Assembly: GCA_038503065.1 (NCBI GenBank)
Contig: JBCAMK010000015.1
Span: forward strand, 62,001 to 126,000
Length of the DNA: 64,000 nt
Direction of reading: 5' to 3'
Source: Paragyromitra xinjiangensis
Lineage: Eukaryota; Ascomycota; Pezizomycetes; Pezizales; Discinaceae
Part shown: positions 45,024-55,079 of the stretch, in pieces
Position numbering within the stretch: the first letter of the stretch is position 1
Layout: every line of letters starts with the position of its first letter
The notes under the pieces: generated by a model
Database searches by the model: none
The model's input: the letters and a program-made list of their open reading frames with translations, nothing else
What the model was told of the DNA's origin: nothing
Program-made: the position numbers and the translations under genes

Positions 45024-47354
45024 TTAATGACTTATTGATAAGTGTGAAAAAGGTGTAGTGATTGTTTTGTCATGATCATCAATAATCGAAATAACCTCTT
45101 CTAGTCTTCGACGGTATTCTGATTTCCACTGTCGAGGCCATCCGAATGTGGTATCGACCTGGTCAACGAGAGTAAATCCGGCTGCAATGGCGGCATCATC
45201 ATCCTCCTCTGTGAAGTATGGAGGGTTGAGATAGAACTCATCGGCAACCATGCGTGCAGTTATTTCAGGTGATGTGCTATCAATTACGGCTCCTCTGCTA
45301 AGAAGAATTTCTACGCACTTTGGCATGGCAAACCAAATAGCATACTTCAGAGGTGTGAAACCCGCCCAATCGGGGATATTGATTAATTTTCCCTCTTGAA
45401 TCACAGGATAGTCAATCACCCTCTCAAAGAATTTGGCATTCGTCTCCATGACCGTAGAGTTGTACTCCCTTGTAGCGATAGCAGAATGATAATTTTGTAC
45501 AGCTAAATGGAGAAGGGTGTGTTGGTGACCGCCGGTAGAACCTTGTATCAGAGTAATACCCTTGTCAAGTAGTGTTTGGAAATACTCCCAGTGACGGCTG
45601 GATAGCGCTTTTCCGGCGGCAGTCATGCAACAAAATATAGGTTTAATATCAGCCTGGCCTTCTTTCGCAGGCATATGCTCCGACTCAAGGTTGATATCTG
45701 CACCAAACTCTTGTAGTAGTCCTATCACGTTGGGATCGTCATGACACAAGTGGAGCGGCGCTTGTCCTTCTTTGAGAGAATTGACCATAGCGTGACCTCC
45801 ACGGGAAAGAAGTATTCTGATCACGTCTAATGGGGTATCGAATCGACAGGCAGTCATGAGCAAGCTCGAAGCTGGGCGTCCAGGACCAGTTTCTGGGTCC
45901 TCCTCTAGTGTTGCGCCGTCTTGAAGGAGGGCTTCTGTCGTTTCGAGGAGCCTGGTATGTCGAAATATATCAAAAGCTGCCCATAGGACATGGTGTAACG
46001 CCGTCTCTCCCTGTGGGCTTCTTTCAGAAAGCCGGGCGCCCCGGGCACTCAAGGCTTTAACCAAGTTGACGTTAAGTCTCAGTGCCGCACCGTGAATAGG
46101 GATGTATCTTTTGGGGGTTTTTTCGGTCTTGGGGGTTGGCCTTAGTAGATTCATTAACATGGCTACGTTGGTTTTCGTGCTTTTGGGGGGGTCCATGTAG
46201 CCATTCAAGGGAACCCCGTGTCGTAGAAGCAGGTCAACGCATGACATGTATGCCTGGTGATAACCCTCGCCGTGGATAATCCATCTCTGAAAGTCATGGC
46301 TCGAACCCCCTCCTATCTCGGGATAGAGCCTTGCCCGCTTGTCTTCGGACAATGCTTCTAAAACACGACCGGTTGAAATAAGAATTTCGGCAATATTTGC
46401 GTTGAGAGTGCCAAAGGCGCAGATAAGCGGGCTGATAACTTTAGGGAGGGTGGGAGAATGTGCAGTATGGAGAGTCGGGTCAGCTCCCAATGACAAAAGA
46501 TGCTGTACAGCAAATCGATTCTGACAGTAGCATGCCCAGTGAAGTGGTGAGCCACGGACACTGAGGCCGAGGCTGTCAAAATGTAATTCTGAAACCTTTA
46601 CTGTCTCCGTGTTGGGGTTTGCTCCATGAGAAACGAGGAGCTTGCTGATTTCGTCTATTTCTGTTGTAGGAAAAAGAACAATCCAATGAAGTGGGGTCAC
46701 ACCGTTTGTGTCCCCAATTGTGGGGTCTGCTTTATTGGAAAGAAGCATCTTTACCACACTAGAATTTCCGCCTCTGCAAGCAAGATAAAGAGGTGTTTGA
46801 TTCTCGCTGTTGACTAAGTTGATGGTGCCGCCACTCTGAATAAGTAACCTGGAGATCTCAGTATCGCCGATTGCCGCGGAATAGTGCAAAAGGAGGTTGC
46901 AATCAATGAGATCACCTAATTTTGTAGGGTCCTGGCTATAGGATATGCGTTTGGCATCGAGCCATTCCAGGAAACAGTCTCTTTCCAAGGCACAAATAGT
47001 ATCACCTTCTACATCCAAGGGAGTTTGTACCATCTTTCGCAGTTCCCCACCCCAGAAAACTCGCACTGCATTCAGGTAGTAATCCTCTTGGGGAAGATTT
47101 TCGAGAAATTCAATCGACTCCCGGGATTCTTCTAGGAGGGAGCCGTGTAAGAAAACATCAGGTATCGGTAAGTCGTTGGCTTTCATTATCCGGGCTCCGA
47201 TAATCAGGGCAGGCTCATATCCGAGTAACGCTGCTTGTGAGAGCCAGTTTGCCGAATCTTGCGAGTTCATATCTTGGCCAAACCCTACGGCACTACAAAA
47301 GCAAAGCTGAAATGCAGCTTTCCCTCGATCTTCGGATGGGAGGAAGCTTTGCAT
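45024..47354 (-). CDS. Ankyrin-repeat protein, probably the 3' part of a kinase-ankyrin gene
   Basis: 776 residues from ATG 47354 (MQSFLPSEDRGKAAFQLCF), with the frame open further upstream to about 47480. The N-terminus has a Sel1-like short helical repeat (AAFQLCFCSAVGFGQD). Many ankyrin repeats follow, for example QTPLYLACRGGNSSVVKMLL, VTPLHWIVLFPTTEIDEI, GSPLHWACYCQNRFAVQHLL, EGQAPLHLCHDDPNVIGLL and FTPLKYAIWFAMPKCVEILL. The repeat pattern is regular and intact. It lies directly downstream of a kinase gene on the same strand. In related fungal loci kinase, Sel1-like and ankyrin parts form one polypeptide, so this may be its C-terminal part after a missed intron or a frameshift. Confidence 0.8.
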   Translation of the reverse strand: MQSFLPSEDRGKAAFQLCFCSAVGFGQDMNSQDSANWLSQAALLGYEPALIIGARIMKANDLPIPDVFLHGSLLEESRESIEFLENLPQEDYYLNAVRVFWGGELRKMVQTPLDVEGDTICALERDCFLEWLDAKRISYSQDPTKLGDLIDCNLLLHYSAAIGDTEISRLLIQSGGTINLVNSENQTPLYLACRGGNSSVVKMLLSNKADPTIGDTNGVTPLHWIVLFPTTEIDEISKLLVSHGANPNTETVKVSELHFDSLGLSVRGSPLHWACYCQNRFAVQHLLSLGADPTLHTAHSPTLPKVISPLICAFGTLNANIAEILISTGRVLEALSEDKRARLYPEIGGGSSHDFQRWIIHGEGYHQAYMSCVDLLLRHGVPLNGYMDPPKSTKTNVAMLMNLLRPTPKTEKTPKRYIPIHGAALRLNVNLVKALSARGARLSERSPQGETALHHVLWAAFDIFRHTRLLETTEALLQDGATLEEDPETGPGRPASSLLMTACRFDTPLDVIRILLSRGGHAMVNSLKEGQAPLHLCHDDPNVIGLLQEFGADINLESEHMPAKEGQADIKPIFCCMTAAGKALSSRHWEYFQTLLDKGITLIQGSTGGHQHTLLHLAVQNYHSAIATREYNSTVMETNAKFFERVIDYPVIQEGKLINIPDWAGFTPLKYAIWFAMPKCVEILLSRGAVIDSTSPEITARMVADEFYLNPPYFTEEDDDAAIAAGFTLVDQVDTTFGWPRQWKSEYRRRLEEVISIIDDHDKTITTPFSHLSISH

Positions 47355-47615
47355 TGCGCGATATCGTAGCTCTGCTGATATTTCTGATTGGATAGAATCA
47401 CTGGCTAATGATATATTTATGAAGAAGGAGAGGATCTTTGTAGGATAGTTAGAAAATCGCTGTGAGTAGCTGGCTATAGTTTATCAAGGAGCTCACTGAA
47501 TAGTCTGTCTGCTGATGGTGTTTGGATAACTGTGGCGGGGGCTTCTGTGATTTATTTACTGAAAATAAGCTGCTTTTATTAGTGTGGATTCTAACAGGAA
47601 AACATGTGACGCTTC

Positions 47616-48781
47616 TCACAAAGTCTCAGCTCCGATCAGCTCTCTTATTTGGTTCCAACCACCCTTCAAGCGGTCTGTCGGAGAAAAGCAAAGTGTTTCT
47701 TGGAAAACGCCCTTGCATATTCTAGATATATCGGGAGGGAACTCTTCCATTTTCCCTAAAAATTCGAAGGCAAAGCCCAAGATTTTGCTCTTATCTATGG
47801 CAAATTTTAGAGTGGTCAGCAATCTTTATAATCAGGTGCACGATGGATCAGAAAATTACCATGGTCAAAATCTAACAGAAGATCTCTGAATGAGCGCGTA
47901 TTTTCGTTTCGATAATATCGCTTGCCATCACAGAATATTTCAAAAACAGAGAGTCCGAACGAAAATACATCGCATAAGGGGAAGTTTCTCAAGGGGATCG
48001 AGACCTTTTCTGACGGATGGTCTTGCAAGTGGACTTCCGGAGCGTTATAAATCGGAGTCCCCCCATATTTCACGACATCAACACCAAGAAGAGCATGTTC
48101 AAAGTCCGATAATTTAGCAATGAATCGCCGTTCGTGGTGCTTGAAAACCAGTACGTTATCGGGTTTCACGTCACCGTGTGCTATTCCACATGCATGGAGT
48201 GCATCAAGCCCTACAGCTATATCGTCGCATAAGATCTTTTTTTCTGCCCAAGAGAGCCCGCTTGTCGCAAACTCATCCAAGCTGCCGAACTCGGCTAGTT
48301 CCACAACAACCGCGGGGGAATATCCGGTCGCAACCTCTTCCCAAGAGTAGCCTAATAGCTTGACGAAGTTTGGGTGGTTCTTGAGAGATGGATGTGAAAG
48401 AATTTGAAGCTCAAGTAGTACTGACTTGATGCGCCTTCGAAGGGAGGGGTCTTCAACATAGGTGACATGAACTCTCGTACCTGCCTTTGGGATAGTAAAT
48501 TTTGTGTTCTTTTTTGCAACCCAGGGACGAGGTCGCTCTGCTAGACGAGCTTTATCAACATGATAGGTAGCGCCTTCGCCAATCTTTGTTGATAAGAAAC
48601 TATCCACGTGCAGGTGGGGTATTTCGAGGCTGATAGCGGTTGTAAGTATGCTTGAAAGTAATGAAAGGGTGGTTTGTGACTTCAAGTCTCTGAGGGCTAG
48701 ATGAGGAGTGAACGGTGTGAACTCGGTATGCTGAAAGGTCGAGCCCGAGCTGCTGTTGCCAAAATCATCGTCGGAGTCCAT
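47616..48781 (-). CDS. Protein kinase domain with a frameshift in the C-lobe
   Basis: From ATG 48781 (MDSDDDFGNSSSG). Kinase motifs are IGEGATYHVDKAR (glycine-loop region), WVAKKNTKF (candidate ATP lysine), the catalytic loop HGDVKPDNVLV with its aspartate, a metal-binding motif reading SDFEHALLG (DFE in place of DFG), GGTPIYNAPEVH (activation/APE), and CDVFSFGLSVFEIF. The frame stops at 47816 (after APDYKDC). The C-lobe continues in another frame (LKFAIDKSKILGFAFEFLGK ... FSPTDRLKGGWNQIREL) to a stop at 47616. No intron fits, so this is a frameshift: a pseudogene lesion or an assembly error. Confidence 0.75.
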
Positions 48782-49320
48782 TGTGATATGCCTTGAGAAT
48801 ACTGGTAACGTTCTTGCTCACCTGGTTTATGCTGGACATCAAGTGACACAAGGTATTCCAGACAATACTACGATCATGATGAAATCTACGAGGGGTACCG
48901 CTGATCGAAATTATTGTCCTTTACTTTTAGCTTAGTCCCTGGAACTGTGACAACATGTTTATTAAGCTCGGGTTAAGTATCTGCCGTTTATTGGGGTGTA
49001 AATAGATCAATAAATCTGCTTATAACCCCAGGGAGTGCTGACTGGGGTTCAGGGCACACGGCGGGAACTTCTGGTACCCGAATACCTATCTTCCTAAATT
49101 ATAATAGGCTAGCACTATGGATGTTGAGTGGCTGTGTTAATTAATCATTGTTGTAATTCACTACTGTAGGATTGTATGCGGTTTTATCTCCAAGGGTTAG
49201 GGTTAATGGTGAGGATCAACCCCCGCAGACCCCCGGTGAGTGTAGGTATATACCCGCTGGTTAGTAGGAGATTCCCGAAGACTCGAACCATTTCCCGAAT
49301 AATATTACGCGACCAAAATT
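48782..49320. promoter_or_regulatory. Shared divergent promoter region
   Basis: 540 bp between the start codons of the kinase gene (minus) and the HeLo-like pseudokinase gene (plus). Both genes would be transcribed from here. No specific factor site recognised. Confidence 0.45.
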
Positions 49321-50973
49321 ATGGATATTGCTGGCTTATCTCTCGCGGTATTGGACCAGCTACTAAAGCTGATGGATTTCATCGGAACCAAAGTCGAAGA
49401 GTCACGAGACTTTGGCAAGGATGGACAAAAGCTTCGAATTCGAATGGACGACGAGCAGAACCGCCTTCAATCTTTCCAAAAGTTACTCTTTGACAAACAA
49501 TTTGGACGGCGAGGCGAGACCATATTCGGAAGCTTTCGCGAAGAAATCCAGCACAATATCCTCGAAATGCTGCGTCAGCTAAGGAAAGAACTTTGGCAAT
49601 ACATCCCGCTTCAGATACGATACAAGGTCACCGGATCGCTGCCTATGGATTTGTTGCATCCATCTAAGACTTCGGTTTCCACTCTATCTCAGGAATTCGC
49701 ACACGTTGGGATCGAAGAAAGAACGCAGAGTAGCATAAATATTCTACAAAAGATCGCTTGGGTTGGATGGGATAAGAAGAAGGCTGAGAGCATACTGCAG
49801 GATGTTGTGGACTGGAATAATAGGATCAAGGCAAACCTGGAGTTATCTTTACTTGAGCTTCAGGTTCAATTTTCAACGAGTCAGCCGGTCAGCACAGAAG
49901 ATATCTACGAACGTTTTGACGAGGATCAAGACGCCTGGAAGCTCGGACTTACAAATTCCGCTCAGCTGCATAAGCTCTCATTCTCGGAGAATTTTGCTGA
50001 GCAACATGCTCCGCCGGCATTAGATTTGAGGAAGACACCAATAGAACCCCTTCGCCTTATTGGACATCTCACAACGGGTTTATTTCGTCTCCCTAGCGGG
50101 GATAAAGTACCTGTAGTACTCGAACACAAATACTACGAAAAGTCCAAGTCAAAAGTCCAAAGACCTCCGGCAATAGAGCAGCGAATACGCCAACTAGCTG
50201 CACTACTAACACTTGATAAGCCAAAAACGTTCCATATTCTCAAGTGCCGCGGCTATTACCACGAACCAGATGCTACCCCCGATCCTCGCTACGGTTTTGT
50301 TTTCGACCTACCTTCCCCATCACCGCCGGAATCTGTTCCTGTATCCTTACTACAGTCATTCCGCCGCAAGCCTACCATGAACCTGACAGAAAAATTCAAG
50401 GTGGCCCATAGCCTTTCAATCGCCCTGAGTCAATTACATGTCGTTGGCTGGATCCACAAAAGCCTTCGTAGCGAATTAATCATGTTTTTCTCACGGAAGA
50501 CCACAGACCAAGACGAAAGCTTCTACGACGAACCCACGATCACAGGCTTCGAATACACCCGTCCAAGCGAATCAATGACGGATGCAGTTTCAGATGACGA
50601 TATCAATCGCAATATTTATCGGCACCCAGATCGCCAAGGAACTCCACGACGCACCTTTTCAAAGATTCATGATATCTATAGTCTAGGTGTCGTATTGCTG
50701 GAGCTTGGTGTTGGTCAGTCGGCGATGACGCTTGAGCAAGCTGGCGCTAACATTACCGCCGACTGGGAGCCTGGGAAAATCCAGAAACGGCTGCTCAGAC
50801 ATGCTGAGAAACGGCTTCCTGTCAAGATGGGGAAGACTTTTGAGTTAGTGGTTAAGAAGTGCCTTTTGGGGGATTTCGGGGTTAAGTATGATGACAAAGA
50901 GGAGACTGTGTTGATGAGAAAATTTCGCGAAGAGGTGGTCGAGCCGTTGGAGAAGATAGCGGTTGTTATGTGA
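49321..50973 (+). CDS. HeLo-like domain fused to a pseudokinase
   Basis: Single-exon, 550 residues. The N-terminus (MDIAGLSLAVLDQLLKLMDF, then ESRDFGKDGQKLRIRMDDEQ and RLQSFQKLL) follows the pattern of HeLo/HET-s-type helical domains, known in fungal incompatibility and regulated cell death as membrane-acting effectors or their adaptors. The C-terminal half is kinase-shaped but degenerate: HKSLRSELIMF stands where the HRD loop should be (no catalytic Asp), ITGFEYTRP replaces DFG, and HDIYSLGVVLLELGVG is the conserved F-helix. So it is probably a non-catalytic sensor or scaffold. The frame is fully intact. Divergent with the kinase-ankyrin locus. Confidence 0.78.
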   Translation: MDIAGLSLAVLDQLLKLMDFIGTKVEESRDFGKDGQKLRIRMDDEQNRLQSFQKLLFDKQFGRRGETIFGSFREEIQHNILEMLRQLRKELWQYIPLQIRYKVTGSLPMDLLHPSKTSVSTLSQEFAHVGIEERTQSSINILQKIAWVGWDKKKAESILQDVVDWNNRIKANLELSLLELQVQFSTSQPVSTEDIYERFDEDQDAWKLGLTNSAQLHKLSFSENFAEQHAPPALDLRKTPIEPLRLIGHLTTGLFRLPSGDKVPVVLEHKYYEKSKSKVQRPPAIEQRIRQLAALLTLDKPKTFHILKCRGYYHEPDATPDPRYGFVFDLPSPSPPESVPVSLLQSFRRKPTMNLTEKFKVAHSLSIALSQLHVVGWIHKSLRSELIMFFSRKTTDQDESFYDEPTITGFEYTRPSESMTDAVSDDDINRNIYRHPDRQGTPRRTFSKIHDIYSLGVVLLELGVGQSAMTLEQAGANITADWEPGKIQKRLLRHAEKRLPVKMGKTFELVVKKCLLGDFGVKYDDKEETVLMRKFREEVVEPLEKIAVVM

Positions 50974-52198
50974 GAGAGTGTTTGACTATGGTTAGTCTCT
51001 GTACTCTTTGAAGTTGTTAGTTCTATTGCAAATTGGTGGAGCTAGGGAAAGAGGAGCGGTTTGGGTGATCTATGGCTTGTGGGCGATTGATATAAATGAA
51101 CTGAGCGGTTTCTTATCTGAAAATCTTTTTACGTTTTTTTGTTTTTCCACTGGTGTTTGCCATCAGTTACAAAGTATGCAAAACTTAGAATATACAGTAC
51201 CAAAAAAGGGGGTGTATCTGCTCCGGCTATTCTGCCATAGGGTTGCTGTATTGGTCAAATGCGCGCATTTTTGGGGGAATCCAGTATCAGTGCTTCATGT
51301 TTTGGAATATAGTTGAAAAAAATTAAGTAATCAAAAATAAATGCTTAATGCTAAAAATACCGCATTCTTAGTATACTGTAGGAGTACAGTAATACTGCCA
51401 TAGTCAGTTTTGGACCCAGTTAAGTAAGGTCACCTTGGAACTAGCAGATCAGGTCAAGCAGCCCGCCACACCAGCGGGCCCATGGTCACAGCCAGCCAGC
51501 TGTAGCAGCTGGCATCATTATCACCATCATCATCATCAGTGGCATGAGATCCTTCACGGTTATGAGAGCTCTTATAGCCCGGCAGCTGCTAGTGTACATG
51601 TGCACATAGCGAAATGGACCGGATTGTGTAGAAAATATTCCTTGTAAAGTATTTCTCATCTAGAACTAGTCCACAGATAAATGACTTAATCCCAAGTAGT
51701 TTTTAATAGATTTCGGTAATTAATTGATAAAATACTGATGGTATGGTGCTGAGATTCAAATAGTTCATGAAAATACTTGAGATCAGATAAGAAAAGTAGG
51801 AGCCTAGGAGTAACATGAAATAAAACATGTACCCCCATATATCGTGGACAGATACCTGATGTAATAGGAATGCTGAAAAACTACTGTAATTCAGAAAATG
51901 CATAGTCTCAGCCAAATACTGACTTTAAAGAATACTGCTATGCTGCTGCTCCCCAAAAAAATCTGTATTGATACAAATAATTACTAGGATAAACACGGTA
52001 ACTAATTGACCTCTGTACCATTCTAGTATTATAAAGTATACAGTCATGCTGCCAGAGCAGATCCACCCCCCTCTTTGGCACTGTAATATTGTTAGGTCTA
52101 AGTTTTATGAGTAATTGTTACTTCTCTGTTCTCGATGCAGGGTTGGGGATGTCCACATCGAGTGATGGGCTGTGAATAAACGAACAAGGTAAAGCTAG
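50974..52198. other. Intergenic
   Basis: AT-rich, with a short CAT-repeat (CATCATCATCATCAG near 51520-51540). No gene seen. It ends at the 3' terminus of the LINE. Confidence 0.4.
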
Positions 52199-52345
52199 TA
52201 GATAGATAGATAGATATTTCATTTACGCATCCAGCCCTAAAGCTATGGCGATACTCGCTAAAACACTATAAAAAATAAAAATAACAATAAAAATAAAAAT
52301 AAAAATAAAAATAAAAATAAAATAAAAATAAAAAAATAAAAATAC
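52199..52345. repeat. Microsatellites at the LINE 3' end
   Basis: TAGA tetranucleotide repeats at 52199-52217 and an AAAAAT/AAATAA run at 52262-52345. Simple-sequence 3' tails are typical of LINE insertions primed at a target nick. Confidence 0.8.
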
Positions 52346-55079
52346 TCCAAAAAAAAACAAATCCACCACACACCCAACAGCAAAACACTACTACTAACAC
52401 CTAAGCCGCACGCCAAATCCCTCAACATAAGACATAACCGAACATCCCAATACAACAATTTCTTTTAACTTCAATTTAATGCTCCAATTCTCCAAAACCC
52501 CATCCCAATTCCTCATTTTCTCTCTCAACTTCCCCCCTTGCTTCTCTCACTCCTCGCTTAAATTCTTTCCATATTTCTATCCCCCATTTTGCTCCCTCGC
52601 TCGTATACAATAGCAATGCTATCGACAACTGTTCTCCTAACTTTTCTCCTGCTTCGTCTCTCGCATCCTGGCTAAACATGCATTCTGTTAGGACGTGCTT
52701 AACGTCCTGTTTGCCTCTTCCACATTCGCATTCATCATTGTCTCGTTTGCCGATTCTTTTGGCATATTCATGGATCCAAATATGTTCAGTCCTAAGCCTG
52801 CTTAGGATGACTGGGCCCTCTCGTTCGTATGCTGCAAACTTTACCACTTTTCGTCGTGTGGGTTCTAGCCCGTATCTCGATCCCTTGCTCGGATGATTTT
52901 TCCAGAATTGCGTCCAATGGGTGATACTATCGCTCCTTGCTTTGGCTTCGAGATAGGTGAGGGATATGAAGCTGTCTTTGTCTCGGGGTTGCTTTGTGCC
53001 TTTCTTTCGCTGTGATGTCCGCTTTCTCGTTGCCGTTTATTCGACGTGGGCCTTTACCCATTCGGTTTCTGGTTGTACGCCATTGGTCCTCGCTGCGTCC
53101 AGTTCCCATCTGACTTTATGTGCCATCATTTCCCCAGGCCCTCTTTCTCTCTTCCCAATTCTTTTCATCGCTTCCTGGCTATCTATCCTTATCACCATTT
53201 TCCTTACTCCCTTTCGTCTGCATTCTTTTATCCCTTGCTCCACTGCTTTCTTAATGCCAACCATTTCTGCGTCCATGATCTCCATCTCGTTGCCCATGCC
53301 ATAACTCGCTTCCCACTCTAACCCGCCGTCTCTCCCTAGCCTGCACACTCCAACTCCCACCTTTCCGTCTATCTTTGACCCATCTGCATACATAACAACT
53401 TCATCTTTTCCCTCCCTTCTTCTTTTTTGTTCTATCAATCCTTCCTCATCGCCTTTGCCTATTTGTATGACTAATCCTTCTCTTATTCTTTTTTCCCACT
53501 TCCTTTCCTTCTCTTCTATTGCTTTATGTCTTTCCAATCTTTTCCACCCTTCTTTAATTTCTTCGCCTATCAGTTCAACTCCTCTTTTAACTCCACTTAG
53601 CTTTTTCCTATTTCTCCTTCTTCCCCCTTGCCAATTTTCTTCTTCTTGTTTAATTCTGATTTCTGCTTCCACCATTCTCCTCATCGGGTGATTTTCGCCT
53701 TTGCTTAATGTTCGTATCGTGATTCTCCGTTGTCTTTCTTGCATGCGTATCTCATTCGGTATGAGATCGTTTTCGACTTGAATCGCGCCTCCCGGGGCTG
53801 TTCGTAGGTGTCCTGCTAGCTTCCGCATAGCCTTTTGATCCGCCTTATCCATCTTCTCCGCAAGTCCTTTCTGCTCTTTCCACCACACCCGTGATCTATA
53901 ATCCATCACACTCCGTACACATGCTATATACATCTTTCTCAAATTTCCCACCCCACACCCTTTTTCCCCTTTAGCTAACCTCATGAGCCCTCCGCTGACT
54001 CTCTCTGCTTTTTTTATCTTAATATTTACATGCTCTTTAAATTCCAATTTTCTATCAATCCACACCCCCAGCCATCTCATGACTATGCTTTCCTCTTTAC
54101 TTGTTTCGTTTGGCATCCAAAGCCTTTCTTTTTCCTCACTATCAACTTTGCCAATGCGAATCCATTCCAGCTTATCTCCTGCAAACTTCACGTCATTCTC
54201 TCTCGCCCATTTCTCTGCCTCTTCTATCAAATCTTCTGCTCTCTCCATGGCTTCCTCCCAAGTATCGGCTGTTACTGCTAATGTAACGTCGTCAATGAAT
54301 GTTGGTGTGATGGCGTTTTCCGGATAATTTTCGTCGGTATGCTGCTCAAGGTGTTTCAGGAGGGGTGCAATATATGCGTTGAACAGCAGTGGTGATATTG
54401 GACTGCCTTGCGGAATTCCTGTGCTGACATTTTCCCACTTCCCTTCTCTTCCATCGAACCTCAACTTGACCTGCCTATCCTTCATAAAGCTCTCAATCCA
54501 CCTTACTGACGCCTCATTCACCTTTGCGTCTCTCATTCTATTACCTAACCTTATTCTTGTGACATTTGGAAACGCTTGATCGACATCCATTGCTACTAGC
54601 ACCACCTTTTTTCCGTTTTCTTGCTTCTTCTTGATCCACTCCATAGTGAATTCTACACACTCTTCAGCGCCTCTCTCCCTTCTTCCTCCCCACTGCATAT
54701 CATGGAAACACATATTTTCTTCCATGTGCTTGGTGATTCTCGTTTCGACTATTTTTTCCAGTATCTTGCCCATCGTGTTCAATAAGGATATAGGTCGATA
54801 GCTTCGTGGTGTTGTGTAATCCCCTTTATTTGGCTTTGGGATGATTGCTCCAATTGCTTGACGCCATCGCTTGGGGTGCTCTCCTTTTCTTAACATCACG
54901 TCCATGCCAGCTTGCATCCAACCATGGAACTTCAGGCCTGCTTCTTTAATCGCTTTGCTGAGTACCTGATCCGGTCCTGGCGCCTTCAGGTTTCCTTGGC
55001 TGTCAATTGCTGCTCTCATTTCTGAATCCGATATCTTGACGTATCCTGGGCTCCCTATCTCAGGTAATTTCCTTATCTG

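Noticed and set aside
49176..49493. Plus-strand frame overlapping the start of the HeLo-like gene
   Set aside because: Shadow frame of the 550-residue gene that starts at 49321.
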